A stretch of 64,000 nt of DNA from Coffea arabica (lineage: Eukaryota; Streptophyta; Magnoliopsida; Gentianales; Rubiaceae). Location: the NCBI RefSeq assembly GCF_036785885.1, contig NC_092323.1:22204501-22268500 (forward strand), given 5' to 3'. Below the pieces are notes generated by a model, which worked only from the letters and a program-made list of their open reading frames with translations, was not told the DNA's origin and ran no database searches. Of this stretch, positions 22,265-33,201 are shown piece by piece. Made by a program: the position numbers and the translations under genes. Numbering within the stretch: position 1 is the first letter of the stretch; each line of letters begins with the position of its first letter.

Positions 22265-23534
22265 TTTTGTTTTCCACAAACGGTAACAGTACTTTCATAT
22301 ATTAACACTTGATAATACAAGATTTAGTTACAAAAAGGGGCGACTGCCCTCATATCTTTCTTTGCTATATCCATTAACCATACCGGGAACTCAGTGTCCC
22401 ATTCTATATCATTTACTAGCCTGATTGCATATTGAGCTAGTGTATGGTTACACACATTCCCTGCTCTATACACAAAAGAAAAGTTGCACTGTTCAAATTC
22501 TTTCTTCATCTCCTTAATATCCTCCAGGACTGTTGCAATACTAATGTCTTGAACATTGCTTGCATTGATTTGGTCCACCACGGATTTGCAATCTGATTGG
22601 ACTTTATCTTAGTCCATCTTGCATCTTTTGCCATCCTAAGCGCAACTCTTACTGCCAGAGCTTCTTCCTCAACGGCTTTTCCACTCTTCCATTCCACTAT
22701 ACCCCTTGCTTTCATTATTTTTCCAGTCCAGTTCCTCGCTATAATTCCCTTCCCTATTCTTACCATTTGAGTTGATATGGCTGCATCTGTGTTAATCTTA
22801 ACAACTCCCAGCTTTGGTGGTTCCCATCTCTCCTGTTGTTGTTGTTTTGACCTTTTCCTCATCAGTTGCATTAGCCATTTTGAACACCATCCATTCCTGT
22901 TGTTCCATTTGCACTATGTCTCTTGCTTCTGTCACTCTGTGCTCAAAGATTCTCTTGTTTATTGCCTTCCATAACTGCCACAAAATATTGATTGTGAAGT
23001 TAATTTGATCTCTTCCTTGAGCTTTTTCCTCTGACTGTACTACTGTTTCCCACCACATCCATAAATTATCTCTTATCTCTAACTGGTGCCATTTTCCATG
23101 TCATTTCTGCCATTGGACAATGGAAAAACAGGTGCTCTACTGTCTCAGTTGCCTCCCCACAGCACTCACATATTTTATCCCCTTTACCAGTTCTTTTATA
23201 GATGACCTCCTTCACTGGCAAGCAATTTTGTGGACAATTCCACATGAAGTGTTTCAGCTTCGCCTTCAAGTTCAGATTCCACAGCTTTTTCCAGACAGTG
23301 TGCTTTCTTATCTCGCAGCTGGTCTCAGCTCTCTCTTCCTCCCTCCTTATCCGCTGTGTTTATCCTGCTTAGCAATGGTATACCCAGATTTTACTGTATA
23401 TGAACCTAATTTGGAGTATTTCCAGAAAATCCTGTCTCTCCTCCTACACAGGCTCAGGGGATACTAGCTATTAGCTCTGCTTCTTTTTGATTGAACAGCT
23501 GTTGGAGCTTCTGCTGATTCCTCTTTCACTCAGG
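22265..23534 (-). mobile_element. 5'-truncated LINE (L1-type) with RNase H
   Basis: On the minus strand the order is a reverse-transcriptase zinc-binding segment (23269-23066: FMWNCPQNCLPVKEVIYKR, then ICECCGEATETVEHLFFHCP), a linker, and an RNase H domain (22871-22324). The RNase H shows VKINTDAA, the acidic EEEALAVR and, after a one-base frameshift, QSDCKSVVDQ. Flanks are a 13-base direct repeat TCAGCTCTGTTCT at 22252-22264 and 23535-23547. A short T-run at 22265 corresponds to the A tail. Endonuclease and most of the reverse transcriptase are absent, as is usual for 5' truncation. At least one stop and one frameshift make it dead. It splits the SURF2-flank copy of unit 2, so it landed after the duplication. 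Confidence 0.88.
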
Positions 23535-23787
23535 TCAGCTCTGTTCTGTTGATTCAAAACATGTTCCTTCTATACACACACTTAATCAGCTAAAACACAA
23601 TCTCCACAAAACTGAACTAAGAAAGCACAAGCAATCACAAAAACCAATCCTGCAAATTTGGACGCAGTTTACATACGCATGGCGATTCTACTAGCACAAT
23701 CAACGCCAAAGAAAAAACGATTGAGAGACCAAGAAGAAGGGAAAGCCAGAAACATAAGAGCCCGTGGTTAAATGAATAAATACCCGG

Positions 23788-24029
23788 ACTAAGGATCTTG
23801 ACGGAACGCATTGAGAGGGCGTTCGTTGTTCGACAGAGCGGCGTCGATGAGCCCAAGCGGCGGCAGTGCTTGCTGTCTCTGGCATGGGCCGGCAGCTTGT
23901 GATCCGTCTCCATGCACTTGAACCGCCAATTCGCCTCCTTGAACCTCGGTGGCCCCAAAGATTTTGCCCTTCTTTGCTTGATTCCTTCTTCCCTTCCTCT
24001 TTGATTACGTCCCCTCCCTTCTTCCCCAT
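23788..24029 (-). pseudogene. SURF2 exon 1, duplicated copy
   Basis: This is the counterpart of 14716-14958. The start (MGKKGGDVIKEEGKKESSK) is conserved, but single-base deletions shift the frame after SKEGQN and again in the LGLID region. Downstream exons are not present in unit 2, so this copy could never have made a full protein from its own unit. Confidence 0.85.
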
Positions 24030-24430
24030 TGTTGCTGTCACCCATGGGCGTCGCACATAACGGTACTCTGTCCCATTTTCTATTCCATCTTTCGTAGTTT
24101 TTATTATATTACCCTTTTTCCATCGTAAATATTATATTTTAATATTTTTATTTTCTTAATATTCATAAATATCATATTTTAATTTTTTTTAAATCTAGTA
24201 ACTATTAGATTTTAGTATTACACAAAATTTAATAACAAACTCAAAACATCAAATTACACAAAAAATGAGTCTTTCTATGAATTTTCTACTGTATATTTTG
24301 ATTTTTCAATATTGCTTTTGTGAGACTGTTGTATTTGTTTTTACTGTGTTAATAATTATTTGATAGTAAAAAAATAAAAAAGAATTAAAATATAATATTT
24401 ATAAAAAAAAACATCAATATAATAAAAAGT

Positions 24431-25430
24431 AGGATTAGTTATAAAAACTCCTCCTAAGGTTTAACAATTATGCACTTTGCCATCTAACATTATTTTTTTC
24501 TCACTTCACCCCCTAAACCGTTAGTCAACTTTGACATCGCGAAACGCAAATATCAAAAGACATTTGATATCCCTAAAGACTAATTATAGTAAATCCCCTA
24601 AGTATAGTTATTTGATACTTTATCCACTAATATCATTTTTCTCTTCATTTGTCTATTTGTCCATAAAATCATTAGTTAACTCTAATATATTGCACCACTC
24701 AACAAATTTTTTAGATGCAATAAAAATTTTAAATAAGTTTAGCAAGGTAAATAAATTTTAATAGCATCTAAGCATGGTATATTAAAAAAAGCAACTTTGA
24801 AAATTTTGAACTCCAAACCAACCATATTTCTATTTTTTAGTATTATCAACAAAAAATGTATACTTCCATATAAAAAATCTAACTATTAAAAGAAAAGCTT
24901 AGCCGAATGCACATTCCTAAAGAAAAACTAACAATATCCCAATCTTTTTAAAACTTTTAAAAATATTTTCATATTTTAATTTTTTAATAATAATTTTTGT
25001 TTGTTTTTTCCCACTATTGAATCAAATTAGCAAGATATTCTCCTCCATCTAAAACAAAGGTTCAATTGTGGAACGAATTTAACTAGGAACACATATATAA
25101 AAATTATTGTTCATTACTATTATTTTAGGAATATTGATTTTTTAGATATAAATTGTTTTGGGTGTTATCAAATATTGGAGTTCACTAATAATTTTAATAA
25201 TAAATAAAAAAATTAATAAAAAATTATGTTAAGGGATAAAGCGCAAAATAAACTATATTTTAAGGAGATTTTTTGTAGTTAACTCTTAGGGGTATAAATG
25301 TCTTTTCGACATCACTATTACACAATGTTAGAATTGACTAACGATTTAGGGAATAAAATGAGAATAAATAACGTCAGGGGACATAGTGCAAAATGGTTAT
25401 ACCTTAGGGGGAGTTTTTGTGATTAATCCT
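24431..25430. mobile_element. non-autonomous TIR element with ~200-bp TIRs, unit 2 only
   Basis: The left end AGGATTAGTTATAAAAACTC and the reverse complement of the right end AGGATTAATCACAAAAACTC continue as related inverted repeats for about 200 bases, including ACCGTTAGTCAA-type text. Flanks are AAAAAGT at 24424-24430 and 25431-25437. Unit 1 has no insertion at the matching site (near 18060), which confirms the borders. Long TIRs suggest a MULE, although only seven duplicated bases are clear. Confidence 0.75.
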
Positions 25431-26293
25431 AAAAAGTAAAACAGAGAATAAAATAAGAAGTGGATCCGTCTTTTAACCAGTAAAATCTCTATCTTCTCTA
25501 ATTAGGGCTCAGAAGTGTCAAGCAAAATGCGAGGAATGGGGGAGGATGGGTTTTGTGATTCAGGGATGAGAATATAAGTAAGAGTTCTCGAATTCAACCT
25601 CTCCCACTCCTACTTGCACTCAACCAAAAAAATGGGCATAATGAAAGGAAAAGTGTGCAAACAAGGTCGATTCAGTGCGGTAAAACCTTTTGCCTCTTTT
25701 CATTTTAGCAATTAACTAATACTTAAATGTATTAGTTTCATTTTGCCTCTTTTCATTTTAGCAACCAAAAATGGGTTTTTTTATTTTTTAAAATCTGTGC
25801 GAGTTGGAATTTACGAAACAAGAAGTGGAACGGGAAATTTACAATGTTTGACTTGATTGATGAAAATTTCTAATATGGTAAAGTGTTAAGTATCTTGGTT
25901 CTACTTTTCAGACCAATCCATTTTGCTTTTTCTTTTTGACTACTATTTTTCTCATTTAACGTTTTTTAAACTACTTTTAGAATTGTAAAATAATATTTTC
26001 ACAAGAGGTACAAATAATACGGGTTTGTCCCTCTTCGTTTTCCTGTACTTATTGAAGATTTTGACCATGGGATGAAATCTAGGGGGAAGTGTTTTTTTTT
26101 TTTTTTTTTTTTTTGCAAAAAAATCTAGTAGGCAGTTATAGCTGATATTTAGCACAAAATTATAGGCTGGGCTGTTTTTTGCATTTTTATTTAGATTTTG
26201 AACGTAGTTTAATTGTAAAACAACGATTATGACTCTTTGTTCATCTACACTCATTTATTTTGATAGCAGACGTAAAAAGATTTATAATACAAA

Positions 26294-26708
26294 ATAGGGT
26301 AAATTGCTAATGACCTCCTATAGTTTCATCTATTGTTATATAATCTTCCTAATATTTCACAAATGTCCATTTGACCCCCTATAGTTTTATGTAAACTAGC
26401 AATTTAATGGAAAATAGCGTATGTAATGTCGTAAATACTAGTAGTGTTCTTACTCATAGGGAGATTATGTGGTTAAAAAAATCACAAAGGATAAAGTGAA
26501 TATTTATGCACATCATTGGGAGATTAAATTGGTATTATAATTTATTCACATGCATTTTTTGAGCTCATGTGGTATAATTGTAGTAAATGATTATGCATTC
26601 CATAAATTTTTCACTTTACATAAAACTACAAAGGGATTCTTTTAAAAGTTTAGAATGGTCATCTGGCATTATGCAAAACTATGGGGGATTGTATGTAATT
26701 TACCCTAC
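26294..26708. mobile_element. TIR element shared by both units (copy 2)
   Basis: Equivalent of 18864-19497 with an internal deletion. Left end TAGGGTAAATTGCTAATG; right end GTAATTTACCCTACA. Confidence 0.55.
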
Positions 26709-27028
26709 ACTATTCGGAAATAACTTTATCAAAATTCAAAATAGACGCTTTTTACTTTCTCAACGGCAGCGCGAAAGCTAACGACTAAACTTTACCAAAT
26801 ATGACTGCAAAATAGGAAGTTACCAAATATGGAAACTATTTGTTTCATTGATCAAAAGATGGAAAGTTCCTTGATTGCTTAGAGTAGGTGCTCTGTTTTG
26901 GAAACAAGATCATCCGATCCGCAAGATCTTGTTTCCAAAACCTGAGTAGTTAGCTACCCAATAAGCAATTGTTTTTTGGTAAGTTTCTAAATTTGATTCT
27001 GTTTCCAAAATCACTCCCGTCTTACTCC

Positions 27029-27287
27029 TATATATCCCTGCTCTTCCAATGCCCGGCAATCCCATTAACGTCTTCTCTCTCTCTTTCGATCATAGTGAAT
27101 TAATTTCTTGCTACCACTACCAGTTTCTATTTCTAATCTGTTCGTTATTCTGTTCTTCAGCTTTCACAAGTATTTCTGTGTGTTTGTTTGAAAGACTAGC
27201 AGTAAGAGTATCAATCAATTTTTCCTTCCTTCTGTGTAGCTTCTTCTGCTACAATTTAAGCAGTTCGTCAGGAAAAGAAGTTAAAAG
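27029..27287 (+). promoter_or_regulatory. RPW8 copy 2 promoter and 5' UTR
   Basis: TATATAT at 27029-27035, a shorter CT run, and the same leader as copy 1 up to the ATG at 27288. Copy 1 and copy 2 differ by a handful of bases here. Confidence 0.5.
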
Positions 27288-27848
27288 ATGGCTGTAAATC
27301 TGATTGGAGACACTGCTTTTGGGATGGTTTTTAATGGACTGGTGGAAGCAGTTTTAGAAGCAACCACCAGAGTGACAACGTTCAGTTCCAGCCTCAACAG
27401 TTTGAAGACAACTCTTGCTCCGCTCAAGTGTTACTTCGATCAAGTGGAGACGCTGAATGGGAAGCTGCACAGCCCTCAGAGAGAAACAGACATGTTCATC
27501 CTTCGTTTAGCAGAAGGGGAGAGTCTCGTGCGCAAATGCACAAGAATCAAGTGGTGGAATTTGTACAAGAAGTACTCCTATTCCAAGAAAATCGCTGATT
27601 TGGAACGTTCCCTCATTCGATTCTTTCAACTGGATGTGCAAGCGGAGATGGTCAGGGACCATAAGATGCTCTTGGTCGGGGAGGCTGATCTACACGAGCA
27701 ATTGAATGCTGTCAACCACAGACTTGATCGACTACTTTCTGTTGTCAAGAACGTTGTTCAAGAACCCTACTTTCAAGATCGTTGTTGCACTGTCCTGGGG
27801 TGCCAAAATTCAGAGAATCAATGCCCTAAACAAAGCGATGTTGCTTGA
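27288..27848 (+). CDS. RPW8-domain protein, stand-alone, copy 2
   Basis: A single exon of 186 codons with the same protein as copy 1. The RPW8 domain spans residues 1 to about 150 (GESLVRKCTRIKWWN, KKYSYSKKIADLERSL, FFQLDVQAEMVRD), followed by a helix (LHEQLNAVNHRLDRLLSVV) and a Cys-containing tail. The family acts at membranes in basal and NLR-mediated immunity; action here is inferred. The near-identity extends about 250 bases upstream and 200 downstream and then stops, unlike the rest of the duplicated unit. It could be the N-terminal remnant of a helper NLR, as no NB-ARC follows. Both copies have intact frames and promoters, so both may be expressed. Confidence 0.9.
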   Translation: MAVNLIGDTAFGMVFNGLVEAVLEATTRVTTFSSSLNSLKTTLAPLKCYFDQVETLNGKLHSPQRETDMFILRLAEGESLVRKCTRIKWWNLYKKYSYSKKIADLERSLIRFFQLDVQAEMVRDHKMLLVGEADLHEQLNAVNHRLDRLLSVVKNVVQEPYFQDRCCTVLGCQNSENQCPKQSDVA

Positions 27849-28149
27849 TTCTGTTCACTTTTTTTTTTAATTCTTTTTGTGGAATGTGTATAGTGTAGAT
27901 GTATGATATCTTCTAGTCTGTTAGGCTGTACATTGTAAAGAATATTGTTCATCGTTCATGTAGATAAATTGTACCAATTCTTTTCCTCCAAATTAATTGT
28001 AGTGATCAACATCGGTCTTGGTCTACAACCTTGTTTCTAAAATGTCGAATTAATCCTCAATTGCGTCAAGTGTAGGGAAATTCTTACAAAAATCGATTCA
28101 AGTGGAGATCAGTTAAGGATTTTTAGCACACGGATACCCCTTCAGGGCT

Positions 28150-29060
28150 TTGTTGTCTTGTTGAGCACCAGAGGGAGCAGAGCTCGTAGCAGAAGGCCAT
28201 CTACAGCAAGAAGAACGTGTTGAATTATCTGCAGCAAGTTGAGATGGAGAAACAGATGGCCAGGAAACAAAGAGTGGAGAAGAAGATTAAGCAGGCCAAA
28301 AGGGCAGTTGAACGATACCGCCATTGAATTTTTGGGAGTTGAGCAAGATCAGCCTTGCTGCCAAGTGTTGTCCCTCACTGGATTCTTCCTTTGATAAATT
28401 GACCCTCTTATGCAAAAGCATTGCGAGAAAGGTATTCCCCTGGGAGTCCTATCCCGAATACGATGGGATTGAGGATGTACATTATGCTTTTAGCGTGAGA
28501 GATCAACTGAGGAAGCAGGTTCTGGTTCTTCTGCACAAGGCCTTGGAATTGCCCGAGGTCTGCATTGGGGCTTGCAACTGGGGCTCCATCCCTTATAACA
28601 GGGTTGCATCTGTGGCTATGAAGAATTACAACTTACAAGGAGAAGTTTCTGAAACACAACAAAGAAAGGTTTGAGGAGTATCTGTTCAAGGTGAAGGATG
28701 GCAATTGGCAAGGACAAAATTGCTGCTGGTGCATAGCTGCCATATTAGATTATTGCGGCTTTAAATGATGGCGATGGTGGTGAAGTTGCTGAGTTTGCAG
28801 CGGCAGAGAATGGTGGAGGATTTGGCCAATAAGGGAAAATTGAAAAACTGCCTTGTAATCTGTGATGTTTTGGGTAGCATGTCCAGGACAACCATGGAGG
28901 TATCTGTGGCTCTGGGGGTTTTGGTCTCTGAGCTGAGTGAAGAGCCATGCCCAAGCTTCAGAGGATTTGAGATCCAAGACGAATTTCGTGAGCTTCCAGG
29001 AGACCAATCGCTTCCAGTAGTAAAGACCACGACTGCCAATACACTAATATACAACAATTG
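28150..29060 (+). pseudogene. DUF2828 gene remnant, unit 2
   Basis: Family landmarks appear in shifting frames: a lysine-rich segment ending KQAKRAVERY (about 28260-28320), ISLAAKCCPSLDSSFDKLTLLC and RDQLRKQVLVLLHKALELPE (28324-28620), a broken EEYLFKVKDG segment, then KLKNCLVICDVLGSMSR and MEVSVALGVLVSELSEEP (28820-28950). The last matches the von Willebrand A-like part with its DxSxS metal site changed to DVLGS. Function of the family is unknown. Stops after AVERYRH and frameshifts near 28680 make this a pseudogene; it then runs into the 3' end of the SGF29 locus on the other strand. Confidence 0.85.
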
Positions 29061-29185
29061 ACTAGCTTAAATAACTCAGCTCGAGTAGCGGTAGGATGCC
29101 CAATAAATACACCAAGCAGATTTCCCCTGTTCCCTGTACTGCAATGAAAAATATAAACAAGTGTGAACCAACTTATGTTCACTGC

Positions 29186-32100
29186 AGAAGCAAAGATCCC
29201 TCTGGAAGAGCAACCACACTATGGAAGGGAACCGACCGCTGAGGCAAAGATCCGTCTTCCTCATCATCGTCAAATTCTAGTATGTACTTGCCAAACAATC
29301 ATTCGAGCATATTACTATAATCATTTCCTTGGAACAAATCGAACCAGGCCTTCCTACAGAGTATTACTGCCAAGCAATACAGGCAAAGGGAAAACAGTCT
29401 GAACTGAATTTACAAACAAGCTTGAATAACTACTAAGGAATCATCTAAACTAGTCAAAAGAAAAACATGTCGAGTTGTTAATTCTTCAAAATACTAGATG
29501 AATACCAAAGTTTGATTGAGATAGCTTCTTACTCGTCAGTTTTTCTCTGAAAACCAACAGCGGAAGCCATCAAATGCCATACAAGTTGTAGAAAGGGATG
29601 TCAACACAAGATTAATGGACAGTCATGCTGCTATTGTAAAATGCACGTAATGTACCGGAACAATTGAAACTACATATAGGCAGAATGTACCTTACGAGCT
29701 TGAACTACAGTTACTTTATAGAGGGCAGTGGTGTTTGGGTAGACAGCTAGAACATGTTTTCCTGGTGGGAAATCTTGAGCGCTAGAGGGATCATTCTGCT
29801 TGGGGAGCTTGTACTTCCTGAAAGAAGTAAAATTCAGCTCCCAATCAGTTGAATAAACAACCACAATCAGGGCTTGAAACAAGGAGACCGACGAGTAACT
29901 CGAAGTATATATGACCAAATAAAAGTATTTTAAAAGGAGATAAGACTTGCATAAACTATATTTGAAGCTTCAGAATAATCCACATAGGCAAATGTTTGAT
30001 CATTGTTTTATAGGTTTAAACCAAAAAAAGCAAGTAGCATTTGTCATTTGATGCTTAGTTTCAAATTGAATTTAACAAAATGACAATACTGAGGTTTCTG
30101 AATGTTATTTTATCAAGAAGAAATGTTTCAAAAATCATTATTCAAGATACATGCCTGTGCAGATACTGTGGTATCCAGCGAATTATGTATCGAATTCTAT
30201 CGCGAAACATCCTACATTCTTCTTGTTTTTCTTTTGTCTATCGTACAACTACAACTGGTACATTAGTTAAAAGAAAAAGGCATAATTGTTCATGAAGAAA
30301 GATCATACTAGACTATGGTTTAAGATAATAAAAAGAAAAAGAAAATTGATAGTCCTTGACTGTAGAAAAAAAGGATACAAAATAACTCGTAATTAAATAA
30401 GTGCATGCAAAAGCTTAGTAAACTAAAAGGCACAAGAGAAATTTGGATTAGATATCCTCAGATGGATAGAAATAAAAGGAACCAGGTTTTCTATCTCTGC
30501 CCGCCAACCTCCTCATCATCACCAGGTTCTTCGTCTAGGACTTCAAATCTGCACGTAGTCATCAGAAGTAAGAAAAAATGCAAATGAGATGGAGGAAGTT
30601 AATTAGATGATCTTTGCACTTAATTTTGAACTTTTGAACAACACAAGAAATGAAAACTGTGACATTTCAAGAGAGGATGGGGGTTAAGTAGATGATCTTT
30701 CTCCTTAATGATGTGTTTTGTAGGCCCCTGTGATGATGAGATAAGATAGTTCCAAGCTAGTCTCAGAAATTGACTTACACTCTACTTGCTCTGTCGAACT
30801 GTGTTACTCTAACTATAAACTACTCATCTTTATCAGCATCCTCTTGGGTAACCCTAGCTGCTACCCGGAAAACATACAAGTTTCAAAGAACTATTGAAAA
30901 GTTATTGCAAGCAAGAACAAATAACGTGTTAGGCTGCTGCCCTAAGTTACACTAGGACAAAAACAAAAGAGGTTATCATGTCAATGAAAATAATAATCAG
31001 TTCATACTCGTTCACCCTTCAAACTAGCAAGTAGCAAGAGCATCAAGGTGGTTATGCGCAGAAGGTGTCAATATTGAGACATCAGAATCAGCCTTCATAC
31101 CTTTATTTTTTCTGCTGCTCACTGCCGTCTGTAGGTAACATCAAACAAAAGTTTACTGAGAAAGAATGAACCTGCATGGATATCAAAAAAGGTTACTTCG
31201 AATGCAATCAAAGCCAAGAAAAACTACATCATCTCAAAAACAAAATACTACAAAAGATAAGATGACCAAATTGACTCTGTCAGAAATAAATGATCGATTT
31301 TCTCTCTTACTAGGTTCCATGTACTAGAAACACCATAAGAAGCATTACTTGATATTTAATGCTCATAATTCACTCATTTGGGAAATCATTTTCACTTGCA
31401 ATTACACCCTTCAATAGGTCTTTACTAAGGGGAAGATATTTTTTCTTTCATATTTCCTAGCTATAACTTTGCAAAGTTATTGACCTGGGGAGAAAATATG
31501 TTTGATGCAGTGTTTTTGGAAACTTTGAGCTTAACCAAAATCAAAGGGCAGCACAGGTCCCAGTTGCAGGCTTCTCCATTGACACCGTTAATTTCAAGTC
31601 TCTCTCTTTTCCTATTAATCTTCTTTTCAGTTTCAATCACCATTTTGTAAGCTCCAAAGAAGGTTAATTTCCCCCTCTGTATACCAAACGACCCAAAAAT
31701 GAAATTTTTATTGGTGAATGCAACAGTAAAAACTTAAGGCAGCATAAAGCCAGAGTAAGTTCTTAGATTACTTATTTACAGTCATTTATCAGCAGTATCA
31801 GACAAAAATACATATCCTTTGTCACTTCTGGGTTTCGCTGTTGCCCTGAAGGTCCAGTAGGTATCAAAGCATCAAGTTGCCCTAACAAGTAACAACTGAT
31901 TGGAGAAACTGCAACCAAACAGACAATGATCTAGGTGCTTACTTTTGCAGATCTAGAATAAACAATTCCAGAAGAATTCAACAGTTATTATGAAGTATTT
32001 TCATAGAATAATCCAGGGCATACTACTTCCTCCACCACCGAAATCGTTAACATATGAATGGAACCAAAGCTTTTGGAAATGTCTGCCTATCAACAGTGAT

Positions 32101-32265
32101 TTATGTTTGAGGGTAATTTGCAGACGCACAAGGAAGAAAAAGAGCAAGAAGTGGAAATGATGGACATACTTCATTTCACTCTCTGAAAGCTCTTTGGCTT
32201 GAGTATATAGCATCTTCAGCCTTGAGAGTGAATTATCACCAGGCTTCTCAACCACCCCTGGAGCT
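29186..32265 (-). pseudogene. SGF29: SGF29-like (SAGA tudor subunit) gene, probably decayed
   Basis: Minus-strand exons in order: SLSRLKMLYTQAKELSESEM (about 32265-32172); SPISCYLLGQLDALIPTG (about 31908-31820); a piece near 31115; VAARVTQEDADKDE (about 30880-30826); EVLDEEPGDDEEVGGQR (about 30545-30500); NDPSSAQDFPPGKHVLAVYP followed by TTALYKVTVV (about 29821-29700); and EFDDDEEDGSLPQRSVPFHS with VVALPEGSLL (about 29281-29186). SGF29 uses tandem tudor domains to bind H3K4me3 for the SAGA acetyltransferase. Defects: the conserved Trp after ADKDE is TAG, the donor after GGQR reads AT not GT, and a few residues before NDPSS are missing. Its 3' end abuts the DUF2828 remnant tail to tail. A truncated product cannot be excluded. 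Confidence 0.8.
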
Positions 32266-32275
32266 GCATGTGCAA

Positions 32276-33201
32276 GCCAAAAATTTAAGACACTTTTTGT
32301 ATATGCTTGTGCAGAATCATTAATAACAGGCGAACAAATAGAGAATTTGCAAATAATCTGCCTTTGCAAGAACATAGGTTGTTAGTTGTTCCCATAGATT
32401 GTATAATAGCGAAAATAACCACAAGTTATGTACTTCAACTACCGGGAACTAATGTCGTGCTTGTCAACTTCAACGAATTTGAGTTCAACAACTCAACAAA
32501 TATCTGCAATCTTATTAATATAGACTGGTTAAAGCAATCTCATTTTGACTCTTTCTTCCAAGAATCAGCATAATGAATCTGTGAAAAGCTTTAAGAAGCC
32601 ATGGGAGCCCTTGACATGGGAAAAAGATGCGACTTTGCATCTTTTTATTCAGCTTTCTTCTTTGGACTATGTAACTAAGTTGCCATTGAAGCAGCTTCTG
32701 TAACATACTTTAAGCCAACCTTGAATTGAGTCAATCATTGAAGTATGCCAAACCATTTTTTGTCAAACTTCCATAACATTTAAAACGGCATTACTCCCTA
32801 AAGAAACAAATTCCAATTGAACAGAAGAGATGTGTAAAATAATTGGCTCTTGTGTAAAACTGGCTCATCTGGCCCAAAAAATATAGAGCTTATAATTTGT
32901 AGATAGCTGATTGCTCTTTGAAGTGCATTCAAAATCTATTCGAGCCATGAGCCAAGTGTAGCATCATGACATAATAAGTGTACATCGTCTGGCATTGGTT
33001 GTCATATGTAAATTAACTAATTAGTGAGTTTGACACTCTAAAATGGGACAAGACACTGAATGATTTGGTAAGCTCCCTTCCTCCATTGCATTTTCTAGTG
33101 TAGATAAATTTCCCACTAAGGGAGAAGTTAGTGCAAGGCTGACACGTGTTTGACACCCAATGCAATGCATGACATATGTCTCCCAAAATTTTGAGGGATA
33201 T
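32276..33201. other. spacer upstream of the SGF29 locus
   Basis: AT-rich sequence that would include the promoter of the SGF29-like gene. No TATA box stands out and I see no other gene. Confidence 0.4.

Larger units (their letters stand above)
22142..30275. repeat. tandem segmental duplication, unit 2
   Basis: Second unit of the duplication described at 14360. Homology to unit 1 runs to about 30275 (the shared text CAACTGGTACATTAGTT), where unit 1 continues into the aldo-keto reductase fragment but unit 2 passes into SGF29 intron sequence. Private insertions are a LINE (22265-23534) and a 1.0-kb MULE-like element (24431-25430). Spacer identity looks like roughly 85-90 percent by eye; the RPW8 gene region is near 99 percent. 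Confidence 0.85.

Noticed and set aside
23120-23467. Plus-strand frame of 115 codons
   Set aside because: Antisense shadow of the LINE zinc-binding region.
29163-29402. Plus-strand frame of 79 codons
   Set aside because: Antisense of the last SGF29 exon.
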